Assembly: GCA_018136815.1 (NCBI GenBank)
Contig: CM030933.1
Coordinates: 3,583,144 to 3,647,143 of the forward strand
Reading direction: 5' to 3'
Length of the DNA: 64,000 nucleotides
Source: Isochrysis galbana
Taxonomy: Eukaryota > Haptophyta > Isochrysidales > Isochrysidaceae
Both the position numbers and the translations under genes were made by a program. The notes beneath the pieces were generated by a model. The model made no database searches. It was not told the DNA's origin and saw nothing but the letters and a program-made list of their open reading frames with translations. How positions within the stretch are numbered: position 1 is the first letter of the stretch; each line of letters begins with the position of its first letter. This document shows, one piece after another, positions 42,617 through 55,143 of the stretch.

Positions 42617-45600
42617 TCACTCCTCAGGCAATTTTTGGCGTGTCAACGTCGATAAAAGAGCCAACGCCCCGAGAAGCAATAAGTACGAGCCTAGTTCAAA
42701 CAACAAATGCTTGCGCATTTTGGGCTCTACATCGGTCTTCTCCTTGGTCTTCCTATCGAAATGCATCGGTATATCATTGATACGCCGGAACCCCTCGGTG
42801 TTGTATAAATGTTCCGCTTCTAGCCTCAACACCGCCCAGAAAGCGCGGCGGACCTGCACGAGGAAGGATGGAGGGGGGGGGACTCGTTCTCTGGCGTCAA
42901 GTCAGATGGCAAATATCAAGAACATGCGTTTGAGCGGCATACTTGAGCAGCACACCATCTCTATCATTGGCACAAGAATTTGTATTCCTTGAGTGACGAT
43001 CTCCTTGACGCCGGTGGACATGCTCGTATCGGCAAAGGTCGATGTGATGATACCGGGTGCGAGCGTTGCTGTCCACCCAAACCGCAAAATAAGGTCTATG
43101 ATCCGTGTCGTTGGAGAGGGCTTTCATTAGTGCATGCAGAGGGAGCGGTGCACGACGTAGCATTCTGCGTAGGTATTGGGCCAGCATAGCACCCCGCCTT
43201 CGCATCGGCCTCGGGAGCAGCCCCGAAAAGCCGCAGCATTTTTATAGATGGCTAAGAAGCATGTGTCAGGGGTAAGTCGGCGGGGCGGGGGGGGGAGCGC
43301 ACCCGCAAGAATGGCACCGTGGTAGGCCCTACGTGATCTGAACACCATAGTCTTCTCGCGCATTGCGCTCTCGCGACAATTGAAGCTGACGACATTTTGC
43401 CAGGGCAAAAGACGCCAATCCATGGACACGTCCCAGATGAACGTGTAGAGGGTGGATCCAAGGTAAGCGAAAAGCCATCCAACCTGCACAAACCATAACA
43501 AGATTTCAACTTGTGAGACAATCCTTCCGATGCCAAGGAAAACCTGACATTGAACCGGCGGCTTTCAGCAAATCGCGGGCTGCAGTGCACCTGCACCCAT
43601 GCAGCGGGATCGCCCGGGCCTCTCTTGTAGGCGCTCGAGGTGAACGAGGGGTGAAGCGCTCCAAAAAAGACCACAAGAAGTGCGGTTGCATATTTGAGCG
43701 CGTTGGGGAGCGCCGGTACGCGCTTGTGGGTATCGTGGGCGACGCGCAAATTTTGGAGAAAGCGGCAGAGCAAAGGTAAAGCAATGAGTATTGGCGCGGT
43801 GAGAGTCTGCTGCCAGAGCAGATCATGGCACCTGTGAGGACAGTCGGGTACCGAGACAAGCGAGGATAGCGTGATGCCCGATCTCTTGCATGCTAGAACC
43901 TAGGACCGTGTACTTACTGTATGCGGGCCTGGAGAGAGCTCGTCACATATGCGAACACGTCCTGGTGGCTTCCGCCGCGCACGGCCACCATAACACATAC
44001 CTAATAAGTGCGCTTCTCACTCTAAGAAAGCCGGGATGTAACGCACCTTCCCTGCTGATCATTGGCAGTCATCCACTCGAGTGTGAGTATGTAGCACGCC
44101 GAGTAGACAAGGTCAACTAGTGGCTTGACAAGGGACGTCAGGACGTCGCCAATAAAGGAGGTCCACAGAGTCACAGGTACTAGAGGTGAAGAGAAGACTT
44201 GCCGCAACGCTTCAATGAGGCGTGAGCCACGGCGCCACGGAAACAGAATCGAAGATAGAATCAGTATGAAGAGGACGGAGGGGAAAATACCAGCATTTAT
44301 GCGTGGCGGCAGTTCGGATAGGATGGCCTTGGAGTAGAGAAGCAACGATACTAAGACAAGGGTAAGCTGTTGCGTGCCTAGTATGAGCGACTCGTAGACG
44401 CCTAGCACCTGAGATAAGGAACGAGTGTGCAAGATATTGGGACCGAGCCAGGCTACGATCGGAGGTGAGATGGATCGGAGTTGATTCTGGTCATTACGCC
44501 AAGCCGAACTGCAACTGCTCGTACGCACCTCCTCATCCCTCAACTCAAATAAGAACAGGTAGTTGACGCGCGCTCGTGACCAAAAGTAACAAGTAGTGGC
44601 CCACAGATAACAGCCAAAGACGAGAGCAAGCGACACGCGATAGACGGGCATTTCGTACTCCAAGAACACCTGTGCAGTGACGGCGGGTATAAGAAACAAT
44701 GACCGGTCATTCGCCCAGGTAGCACAGGACAAGACTTTGAGAGGCTTTGCCACGAACGAATGGTGTTAATGGGCCGAGTAGCTAGTGCAGGCAATGACTA
44801 CGAGCCCATCCCGCTGAGCGCTACCATGTAGGCGGCCAGGCTAGCGCTAGCATTCAGCCGGCGCCAGCCTAGATGCTCGCCTAGGCGACAATCGCTCACC
44901 ATGAGTCGAGCCTGTCGAGCTGGGTGAAGATTCAGCACGCGAGTGTCGATGCATAGGTCCCATAATAGCCAGACCGCCAGGGTGGCAGCAACACCCAGAC
45001 GGATGCCGATGCCAAATTGATGCCAGAGTCGCGAGCGGCCGCGCCGCACAAGTAGGTCAGCACGAGCCACCTACGTCGAAATTGGGCCGTAACAAGTATG
45101 GAAAGACACAGGGAACATGAGCGGATGGAAATAGGACTAACGCAAGCCCCTGCCGTAGGATGTGAGTACCATGCGTCTGGTGTGTGAACACGGCGTAGAA
45201 TGTTTAAGTGATGAACATCGGTTGGGAAGATCTAGGAAGTATGGCGCCAAAAGGTTGCGATGTGGTCAGTTGCAGGCTTATCGATGCAGCTCGATCGTCG
45301 AGAAAGGAAGGTGGGAAGGCGTTGGCGCGCTATCGTGTGGTTCCAGGGCTTCTTGCCTGCACGTTGCCATCACAAAACGCGTCGGCGAAAGCCTTCTCAA
45401 GGTCTTCCGCGATCCGATCGACGCCAGCGTGGCCAATGAAGTCCAAACCGTCCAGCCGCGCCATGAATTCCTTCTTGCGCCGCAGCCGGTGCGGCACAGA
45501 TTTCGTATGCTTCTTGACGATCTTGACGAATCCAGTGTAGTTTAGAATGGAATAGTTGCGGAGTTCCTGCAGCTCGCGATAGAGCTAGTGTGCGAAACAA

Positions 45601-46999
45601 CAAGTAGTTCAGTTTCAGCTCAATCAGCCCATCCACAACGGCATAACTCATACGTGCTGGGATGTCAGGAGGCCCGAAGGCAGGCATCACCCTCGCCGAA
45701 ACAAGCCACCTTCTACGCAACCCTTTGATAGGATTTCAATGTCCTTGCCACGTGACTGACCATAGCGGACTCACCTGTGACACAGCGCGTCGCAGCGAGG
45801 AGCGGTCATGTATCCATGCCGAATCGCGTATTTTTGCGGAACGTTGGTTGCCACTCTTGATGAAACCTCGCTTCTTGGTACGAGCGGCATGGTCTGCCAC
45901 CACCTCCACCGCGCCCTCACCAGCGGCTGCAATCTCGCTCATTGAGCTCGCGAGCGCTTCAGTGACGTCAACAGTGCCGGAGGTGCTATCTTTGGATGCA
46001 CTGCCAGCATTGGTTCCACTCAGAGCGCGCAGCCGTGGCAGATAAAACTCGAGTTGATCCCTGAGAGACGTGAGAATCATCACGTAGAAGCCGTTGACCT
46101 TGTCAGACTGCGCCTCGAGCGCTCTTTGAAATTGAGTGTTTGGGTCGACACTTGGACCTAAAGATGCATAATGGAGTAGCCGGGCGATGAGAACTTGGAA
46201 CTACTCGGACCGGGCACGAGTGCACACATGACGATAGTCATCAGCCGAGGTAGCTTACCATCAACGATGACACTGCTGCGTGTCAGCCCGGCAACAAAAC
46301 GCCTCGCCTTACCCACAGGCGAACTCGGACACTCTTTGGGATCAAGTTCGGGCAAGGAGGCAACATAACTCGCAGGAACTGCGTCCTTCGGGTCTTCAGG
46401 TGCCCTCGCAACGCCAGACGTATAAGCCCCATCCGCCGTGGCCATGGCAGAAATACGCTGGGGTGGCATCGAGGGACCGGCTGAACGCCTCTGGGACCCA
46501 GCCAACGCATCAGAGGCCAAGAGCGGAGTGCTTAAGTCGACCGATGCAGAGTCCTTTTCGAATATGCAAGCGTCAGAAACGGCGGCCTCTATCGCCGAGA
46601 ACCCTGTGACGCCGGGCGATTCGGAGAGTTTGCTTTCTGAGGCCTCTGGCGTCGTGCCACTGACCTCGGTCTGCACAATCAGGTCGATCAGCGCCTTCAG
46701 CGCGGCGTAGTCAATGTACTGCTCAGACCACTCGGCGCGCTTGTTGGCCTCAAGCTTCTCGGTGCTAGAGGAAGCGGGCCATCAGAAGGGAGGTTTCGAG
46801 GTCAGGTAAGGGCGTGGGAAGGGGTCGAGTGGCCGAGAAGATGGCGAGTGGCCGAGAGGAGGGAGTTTTCGAAGTCATGAGAGTGAGGTTGTGGGGAGAA
46901 GGAGAGGAGTGGGGGCACGGGGGTCGAAGCGTCGGTGTGTATGGAGAGGAGGGGGGGGGGGGGGGGGGGGGGGGGCTCGTGTGGCGCGTACAACTTCAT
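42617..46999 (-). CDS. SPX-EXS phosphate transporter (XPR1/SYG1/PHO1-like)
   Basis: About 11 exons. Exon 1 codes only ATGAAGTT (46999-46992); spliced to 46764 it reads MKFTEKLEANKRAEWSEQYI, the canonical SPX start. Further exons: 46764-46259, 46157-45775, 45584-45357, 45070-44825, 44669-44529, 44408-44047, 43831 to about 43550, about 43490-43290, about 43105-42960, 42853-42617. SPX helices are seen (PNTQFQRALEAQSDKVNGFY; LYRELQELRNYSILNYTGF; VKIVKKH, whose lysines bind inositol pyrophosphates). EXS parts: YRVSLALVFGCYLW, WSRARVNYLFLFEL, LPLLCRFLQNLRVAHDT, NALKYATALLVVFFGAL, STLYTFIWDVSMDWRLL, LILRFGWTATLAP and RRAFWAVLRLEAEHLYNTE. It should export phosphate under inositol-pyrophosphate control. 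Exon 4 ends at CAG|GCAAGA, either a rare GC donor or a GT donor six bases earlier. A large Ser/Pro-rich insert splits SPX. Confidence 0.92.
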
Positions 47000-47262
47000 G
47001 GCCACCCGCTGGGCCACGCGAGAGGAGAGAGAGGGAGGCAGAGAGGGAAAGAAGAAGCAAGGGGCTACGCCACGGCTCTCTCTGGCTCTCTCTCTCTCTC
47101 TCTCCCTCTCTCTCCCTCTCCCTCTCTACCCCCCCCCCCCCTTTCTTCTCTCTCTCGCTCCATCCCTCCCTGCTCTTCTCACTCTCTCCTCCAGCTGCGG
47201 TTAACGCTTGTGCTGCTCGCTCCACACACACACATACATATACACACACACACACATATGCA
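46950..47262. repeat. Poly-G, CT and CA simple repeats at the SPX-EXS start
   Basis: A run of about 24 G (46949-46973) sits inside intron 1, just downstream of the 8-base coding exon. CT tract 47078-47170 lies upstream of the start (GA on the sense strand). A (CA)n run at 47221-47262 leads into the assembly gap. Confidence 0.85.
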
Positions 47263-47362
47263 NNNNNNNNNNNNNNNNNNNNNNNNNNNNNNNNNNNNNN
47301 NNNNNNNNNNNNNNNNNNNNNNNNNNNNNNNNNNNNNNNNNNNNNNNNNNNNNNNNNNNNNN
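47263..47362. other. Assembly gap, 100 N
   Basis: Exactly 100 unknown bases, the usual placeholder for a gap of unknown size. The gap follows a CA microsatellite. Confidence 0.99.
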
Positions 47363-50300
47363 GATTTCGGGAAGACCTGGGGACGATATCTGCGGGACAG
47401 CTTCTTCTCCGTTGCCTTCGTCTCATCAATCCAACCCTTTTCTGACTCCACCGCCAAGCCATAGGGTGGAGGGTGGTGCACCATCGCCCTCTGGATCGGT
47501 GCTTCTTCGACCTTTCCAGCTCCCTTTCGCGTGCACTGACTCTGGCCGGGTGCTGCCACTACGCCATGAGCCCATCTCGACCTCCCCATCTCGAGCACGC
47601 CTATGTGATATTACGACGCAATCAGTTGATTCGGATGAGGACGAGGACGAGGCCCTCGGTGCAGCGGTGAGCCTTGCAGTTGATGAATCTTGCACCCTTG
47701 CCCACGCATCGTAGTCGTGCGAATTCTGTAGCATGATGCCTTCTGGCCACCGTCGAGCGTGCAATTGAATCGGCGCGAGATACTTCGCGATCCCCTCTTC
47801 CCCTTCCTTGCGCCTCATAGCTCAGCGCCCTCTCGGCGGGTTCCTCATGCTTTGCATCGACAACAGTGTCGCCCAAGATTGCTAGACGAGAATGCTCTCT
47901 TCTAGCTCGAGCACGGCCACCGCATTTGACACCCCAGCCAGATACACCAAAGACAAAAAATGACGCAGAATTATTGCTTAGCGAACAGGCAAGTCGATCG
48001 ACTAGCACTGATTCGCGAGATCCAGGTGAGAGTTCGACCAGAAGGCGCTTGCTTAGGGTGAAGATGCGATGGTGGCGCCTGAAGGGGCTGTTCCACCTGT
48101 GGCGATAGGTGCAGCGGAGCCAATAGTTGGCCCGTCCAGCAAATTGGATGATCCATACACTTTTCGCACCAACCTCGACGCGATGGATGGATTCGAATTC
48201 ATGACATTGTACGACTCGCCACTGGAAATGCAAGCAGCCGGTGGCCAATCCTTACTCTCCATCGGTGTAGAGGCGCCCAGCAATGTGGGCAGGCGAATTG
48301 AGATGCATGCGTGCACACTGGAGGTGAGCGCCTCCCATGCAGTTGCTTGTACCAATAGTGGGAAGATGCGCCGATCGGATCCAGGTGTTGAGCTTACTTC
48401 CGTATGATTCTTGCGAATGCAGGCCGAACGGCAAGCTGGTATCGAGGCGCTCCGTCGGGAGCTTTGTGAGGCCGAACAGGCAATAGGAGAAACTGGGGCT
48501 AGAACCGAGGCTGCGCCGACAATCCTAGCAACAATTAGCATGCTCGTGGCCGAATTGGAAATGTTGGAGGTTGAGGTGGCGAAAAAGAGAGTTGCAAAGG
48601 GTACACACGAGGAGGCAGATAAGAGATCGAACGTGGCTGACGAGGCGGAGCTTGTGCGCAAGGATGCGCAGGCAGTGCACGAAGAAGCAGTCGAGCTGCT
48701 AGAATTAGGAGGGCGGATTGGGGATTTATTGGAGGGTAAAACGCAAAGAGCAGGAGGAAAGACAACACGGGTGGACGTCGCGGCATTGGAAGAGCAGGTG
48801 AAGGCAGTGAGATTAGAAGCAGATGCGGCGAAGTCGGAGACAGAGTTGGCGAGGTCGGAAGCAGAGGCGGCGAGGTGTGCGGTAGAGGCGGCGAGGTATG
48901 CGGCAGAGGCGGCGAGGTCGGAGACGGACGCCGCCAGATTGCAGGGGGAATGCGCTAGGCAAGAGGTAGAGGGCGCCAAGAGGGACGCGGAGACCACGAG
49001 GGCGGAATTAGAGGCGATCAGCCTGAAGCTTGCCGAGGCGATGACGGAGGCGGAGGCTTCGAGGAGTGCGGCAGAGGCGGCGAGGTGTGCGGCAGAAGCA
49101 GCGAGGTCGGAGACGGAGGCCGCCAGATTGCAGGGGGAATGCGCTAGGCAGGAGGTAGAGGACGCCAAGAGGGACGCGGAGACCACGAGGGCGGAATTGG
49201 AGGCGATCAGCCTGAAGCTTGCCGAGGCGATGACGGAGGCGGAGGCTTCGAGGAGTGCGGCAGAGGCGGCGAGGTGTGCGGCAGAGGCGGCGAGGTCGGA
49301 GACGGAGGCCGCCAGATTGCAGGGGGAATGCGCTAGGCAGGAGGTAGAGGACGCCAAGAGGGACGCGGAGACCACGAGGGCGGAATTAGAGGCGATCAGC
49401 CTGAAGCTTGCCGAGGCGATGACGGAGGCGGAGGCTTCGAGGAGTGCGGCAGAGGCGGCGAGGTGTGCGGCAGAGGCGGCGAGGTCGGAGACGGAGGCCG
49501 CCAGATTGCAGGGGGAATGCGCTAGGCAGGAGGTAGAGGACGCCAAGAGGGACGCGGAGACCACGAGGGCGGAATTAGAGGCGATCAGCCTGAAGCTTGC
49601 CGAGGCGATGACGGAGGCGGAGGCTTCGAGGAGTGCGGCAGATGCGGCGAGGTGTGCGGCAGAGGCGGCGAGGTCGGAGACGGAGGCCGCCAGATTGCAG
49701 GGGGAATGCGCTAGGCAGGAGGTAGAGGACGCCAAGAGGGACGCGGAGACCACGAGGGCGGAATTAGAGGTGATCAGCATTGAGTTGGGAGAGGCGAAGG
49801 CGGAGGCAGAGGCTTTGAGGTTGGAGGTAATGGCAGCGATGACAGAAAAGATGGAGGCAATGGCTTTGGCGGAGGCGAAGTTGGCAGGGTCCGAAAATGA
49901 ACTGGGTGCGGCAAGGGTGGAAGCAAGGGAATCTCGGGCGACGGCGGAGAGCAAAATTTCAGAGGTCGAAGCGCGCGCTCAACAAGTGGCTACGCAGCTA
50001 GCGCAAGCCCAAACCAACGAAAAGAGGGATGCAGACGGAGTGAGAGCTTTAGTCGAGCAAGAGATGCTGAGCTTGCAGCTGGCAGAATCTGAGGAGGGGA
50101 TACAAGCAGTGCGGTTGGACTTGGCTGCGGCCATTGCAGCCACAGAGGATGCAAGGAAGGAGGCGGAGGGCACAAGGGAGATCGCAAGGGCGCAGATTGC
50201 TCATCTCGAGGAGGAGATCGCCGCGTTGCGAGCGGAGGCGCGAGCATATTTGAACGGAACGCTCTTTGCGCAGGTATCGGATATCAAAGAACAAGCGGGA

Positions 50301-52405
50301 CTCCACGACTCACAGGTCACGTTGGAGTGCACTCACGAGGAAGGCCATGACGACGTTGCCGATGTTGGTGTGAGAGATGAAGAGAGAATAGAGGGACCCA
50401 GCCCACAAGGGGCGACGCCCATTAGTGTGAGTGCCTTTGGTGCTAAGCCATTCGAGCTAAAATCGTCCGCGGCGATATGCACAGCTCCACCACCACGTCC
50501 CCCTCCGCCGCCTCCTCCTCCGCCGCTGTTTGATGCGGTTCAAGAGCAAACGGCTTCGTCGCGGGCACCCTCCCCTTCAGCCATGATGCGCACGATCTCC
50601 TCCGCTCGGGACAAGCGATCGAGCGGGTCGATGAGCGGCTCGCGAGTGGCTGAATCGATAGCATTGGTGTCTTTGGCGGCTGAAATGCGCTGCATTGAAA
50701 GGGCGCTAGCTACCGCGGAAAGGGTTGCCGTTGCCGCTAGAGCCGGAGCTCGAGCGCCCGATGGCTCCCCCGGATTGTTGGAGGCGCGTGGAGCTGCACT
50801 TGCAATTGTGACCGAAGAGAACAAAGTGCTGCGAGCTGAGGTAAGCCACTCATGCAGTGAGAGCTGTGCTCTGAGAACAAACCAGCAGTGCATTGCACCA
50901 CGCTACATATTGTGGCCCACTTGCTCGCCGTCTTTCGACGCGGGACCCTGCCGGTCGTGCACTTCGTGCGGCCCACTTCACGAGCATTTCTTGAATGTCA
51001 TGCACCATTAAATCTTGTTTGATACGCAGTTGGAGCGCGCACGCGGTGCACGATCGCAACTTTCGCTGATGGAAGCCGAAGTCGTGGCTCAGCAGGGCTC
51101 ATTCGTAGCTCTTGCGCGCAACCTCGAAGCAGAAATGGATGTTGCAGCAAAGACTCTTGGCTCGGAGTTGAGCAATATTGAATCGGACGAATTGGACACT
51201 TACACATTGCGCCGTCTCAAGGAGGCCGTTGCGGCTTATTGGCAAGAGAGAACTGAAGCATTGCAGGTGTGACGCCCCATCTCGGCGTGCTTTGAATCCG
51301 TGGCATTCTCTGGCGTGTGAGATATCCTCGTCGAAGGTGGATCTAAAGATCGCAGGAGCTTGCCTTTTCGCGCGACCCCCTCATTACACCACTGACGCTT
51401 CCCATCCCATCGCGCCTGTGGCTACCCTCAGCTTCGTAGCCTTCTCCGGCAAAGGGACGAAGAGGCCGAGGACTTGCGCCTTGCGATGCGCCAGCTAAGG
51501 GCGCACAATCAATCACGTGCCGAGTCGTCGGTCACTACATCGAGTGCTTCCTGGTCTGACGCGGATAGCGATGGTAGCAGTGACTCTACACTCGAGGCGG
51601 CAGACTACAATCTTCAAGGAGGCTCTTCGTGTGGCGATCATGACACGACGCCAACAAGTGGTAGGACGAGGCGTGAGCGGAGATCTCTCTTGAGGGGAGG
51701 CGCAATGTTCCGGTCTAGCCGCCGAGGCACCTTTGTTCCCACGCCATCCGCCAGTGCGTCTCTAGCTAGCGACGACTCGTTGGAGGTGAGGAATATCTCA
51801 GAAACTTCCGCCGAGCGAAGTAATCAACCCGTAGGCAAGGGTACACCACAGAATGTGCTTTCTAGTGCTGAGAATTGCAGGTCCGCTATAGACCTCGAGG
51901 AGTTGCTTACGGCGGCTACTGCTCAGCTTCGCTCACGCTCCGAAGCCCACGGACTTGTTGAAGCCCAGCTCCTTGAGGTCCAGTCTTCCCTTGCCGCCGC
52001 GCAAGAAGCGATGGTGGCAGCCGAGGTGCGCGAGGCAGAAGCAGCCGCGCTTTTGGCTGCAAAGGACGTGCAGATCGACGAGCTCACGCAACAGGTATGT
52101 GTATGCTTATGCAAGATATCAAACCCGGCACATTTGCGTTCGTCCCTCGCTTGCCTCGTTGTGTGTCCGATGCATCTTTGTGTGGCATATTGCAGGTGCA
52201 TCAACTCATCCTTGCGGATATCGAGCGCGTCAAGGCTTCCCGAGTGGCTAGTGGGAATGCACGCAACTCGCCCTCGTCTCATCGTAGCTCAAGTGCATTG
52301 GCCGCCGGGAAATCTGCTAGCGGAAGTCGAAGTCCTAGCCCAGCACCCGTCGGCGCGAGGATTTCGAACGCCTCCCCCCGTCGTAGTTGGTTCTTCAACG
52401 ACTAA
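47363..52405 (+). CDS. Large coiled-coil protein with 63-residue repeats
   Basis: Not assigned to a family. Exons best supported: about 48111-48323, 48423-50840, 51030-51266, 51465-52094 and 52196-52405; earlier exons (from about 47363, with VDSDEDEDEALGAAVSLAVD near 47620) are uncertain and the 5' end may lie in the gap. Residues are mostly Ala/Glu/Arg in heptads. Five near-identical 63-residue repeats sit at 48885-49790. After them come more coiled coil, a Pro run (PPPRPPPPPPPPPLF), then Ser-rich and again helical sequence (LEELLTAATAQLRSRSEAH), ending RISNASPRRSWFFND. No motor, GTPase or membrane segment is visible. A structural, cytoskeletal or basal-body role is only a guess. Confidence 0.75.
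48885..49790 (+). repeat. 189-bp coding tandem repeat, five copies
   Basis: The word GCCAGATTGCAGGGGGAATG starts at 48933, 49122, 49311, 49500 and 49689: period exactly 189 bases (63 codons, nine heptads). Copies differ at only a few positions (for example GAAGCA/GAGGCG, GACGCC/GAGGCC). The unit starts SETEAARLQGECARQEVEDA and keeps Arg every seven residues. Near-identity implies recent expansion or ongoing homogenisation. Confidence 0.97.
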
Positions 52406-53786
52406 TGCGTTTATTTTGGACCGATGTCTAACATGTTATATGCCAAAGGCTAGCTGCTAGCTAGCGGGCATATCGTGCGCTTAGCTTTGCAGATGGCTAC
52501 GGACGGACCATAGGAACTATTTCTTAGCCGGCAACGCTCCATTTGTCGATGTCGCCAGTACCACTAAGCAATAAGTCGCCATGATGTGGGTATTTTGGCA
52601 CCTCGGCAAGGTTCGGGCGTGGTCTGGGGCGGGCCTGCTGTTGTCCTTTTCTTGCTTTGAGCATCTTCGTTGAGATACCCACGGTGTATTGCATGAACCG
52701 TTCCTCGCCTGCACCCTTCGCAAGCAAAACTATGACTCGTCTAGCAGCTATAGGCACCGCAATTAGGCTCGGAACTATCCTTGAACATTGAGCACTTCAC
52801 TGATATGTGAAATGTGGCCTCACTTTGTGATACTAAGGCGCGGGACTTCTACCGTCCCCGTTCTGCACTTGTGACTTCTACTGCCCCTCCCCCCGCCCCC
52901 CCCCCCCCTTTCCCTTCGCGCTCCCCGGAGGCGAGGAGGCGTTGCTAGCCACGAAACCGCCGCGTGGGCCTGTTTGAGGAGCCCATCATGCGCGGCGGCC
53001 TGGTACTGCGCCGCGGCCCACAGCTCGACCGCCTCCTTGGCCGAAGCCTCCCATGTTGGCCAAGTCGGCTTCGGCGCCTCTCAAGCCATTTGCTGGTATA
53101 CATCAGGTCTTGGTCTGCCACCGGTGGCAAGCAGGCAACAAGGGAGGCGACAAAGGAGGCGAGGGCAAAGAGGGCGAATGTAGGATCCTGCGACGGTGAC
53201 TAGTGACTAGCCTGCAAGGAGGGGACATAGAAACGCAAACAACTTCTAAAACAAAAAAGTCGATCGCGGATGCGACAGCGCCAGCGCGGCTTCCGGCGAT
53301 CTCACGCGTGTGTGCCTCGCCGTGATGGTCTCTCGTGCCCCTCGCGGCCCCATCTCACAACGTTACCCCTCGATCCGTTTGTACACACATGTAGGTCGCG
53401 TTCTGTCTGAGCCTCGCGACTCAGATTCTTGACAATGTGAAGCCGCTCCGCCGCCGCTCCCCGGCTGGCTTGTGTGTACTTAGGGCAGGGATGACAAACT
53501 CGGCCGAGTATCTGAGCCCTTTGTCCACGCACGTTCAACAGCGGGCGGAGCACGAGCTCGTAGACATGGGCAAGGTAGCACTGGAGCTTTCGGAGCGGCA
53601 GCGCAACACGGGCAAACGAGGCCCGCCGAAGAAGGCTCGGCGTGTGTCGTGTGTCTCCCCAGAAAGGGGTTTGTGGGTACAGTGGGTGCCTCATTGATAC
53701 GTCTAAGCGTCCCCAGCACCGGTGTTTCGCCTGTCGGGATGGTGCTGGCGCCTACTACCACCTTCAGTGTTTTTTCGCGTGCCATC
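52406..53786. other. Region with weak coding signs on minus strand
   Basis: Two minus-strand stretches have plausible composition: 52757-52524 (RVIVLLAKGAGEERFMQYTV, ending LSGTGDIDKWSVAG and a stop) and about 53080-52940 (EASAKEAVELWAAAQYQAAA, an Ala-rich helix). They could be exons of one gene, but I could not join them with certainty and recognise no family. 53300-53786 shows nothing clear. Confidence 0.3.
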
Positions 53787-54480
53787 AACTAAGTTTATAC
53801 TTAGTTCGCCCATGGGGGGGCACGAGCCCCCCCCTCTCTCCACTCCTCCCCGCCATGGGGGAGGAACCACCCACTCTCCTGGCATGCCTGATGGCTTGCC
53901 AGGAGGCCACTGCCATGCTGACCCACTCTCTCCCTGACAGGCTCGCCTGATTCGCGCGTCCTGGCCCCTCGTGGCCAGCCCATCGCTCCAACCCCCCTCC
54001 CCCCCTGTTCGACAGGCAGACATGTGCAGAGTGGGGGCCCCTGAGGCCCAGGAGCGCCAGCGAGGGAGAGGCAGGGGAGACCAGGGCCAAGCCCCAGCCT
54101 CCTCTGCCCCCTGAGCTGGCCTCCAAGAGCCTCCAGGGGTCTCCAGAGGCAGCTGCAGGCCTGTCGCAGGCGCGCCATCGCGCGTGCCTGCAGGAGAGGG
54201 GAGAGAGAGCGCGGAGAAGGGGGTGGGCGGAGCGAGGGCTCCGCTCACCGGAAAATATGTAAGTCCTGCACCTGTTTACAGGAGAAGTCGGGACTGAGGA
54301 CGCCGCCAGCCCGGTAGGCATAGGAGGAAGGGGGGAACGGATCACCGGGGGGAGGCGCGGGCCACCGACCATATCTGAGCCCTTTTCCCCTATCCCCCTA
54401 GTAGTGCACGGGGGGAGTCGCCTGATGGCGGGGGGGAAAGGGCCGGGAGAGAGGGGGTGTAGAAAGGTTTGCTGCGTGAG
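53787..54480 (+). repeat. Dispersed repeat R2, longest copy a, with terminal hairpin
   Basis: Begins with the hairpin AACTAAGTTTATACTTAGTT (53787-53806), then CGCCCATGGGGGGGCACGAG. It matches copy b (8930-9222) in its first ~290 bases and copy c (41585-42062) in its last ~440, so this is the reference copy. No conserved ORF. Confidence 0.8.
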
Positions 54481-54995
54481 TAGAAAGTAGAGTGTCCACG
54501 GCCGCGTGTCGGTGAGACTATTAAGAAGTTAATTTTCGCGTGCCATCGGTGCCTTCCTGAGTAGTCGGTAGTCGGGGGTTTTATGTTTTATGCTGCTTTT
54601 TAGCCGTTTTCGCATTTTGCATTTTTACCGATTTCGCACGTCTAGAAAGTAATCAATCCTTTGTACATGGATGCTACGCTGCTTAGGGACTCCTATCCTG
54701 CTATCCTGCCTATGTACAGGCTGCCCAGCCCAAAAAAGTGGACCTAACTCCCTCCCCAGCCTATACACCGACTACAAAAAAACCGTTTTCAGGGTAGCAC
54801 TAGGGTTAAGTACTTTCACGTAGTTTTCTTTTTGTGTGAGGAACTTCTCGTAAATTGCAGTTAGATTAAAGTACTTTAGCCTGCTTCCTCGCCTTTTACT
54901 TGGGCACAGTACTTGGCGAGAGAGGACTCCTACTACGAGTCTCTCTACTCTAGGAGCTCTTGAGAGATGAGAGTCGGAAGGCCTCGCTCCCTCTC

Positions 54996-55039
<44 letters not shown>

Positions 55040-55108
55040 TCTCTCTCTTTCTCTCTCTCTCTCTCCAACCCCCTCTCCCTCCCTCCCTCCCTCCCTCTCC
55101 CTCTCCCT

Positions 55109-55143
<35 letters not shown>

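Noticed and set aside
46814..47464. Frames reading through the N gap
   Set aside because: They depend on 100 unknown bases and on CT/CA repeats.
48053..49954. 633-residue Ser/Ala-rich minus-strand frame
   Set aside because: Shadow of the repetitive coiled-coil gene; a 189-bp repeat keeps the antisense frame open as well.
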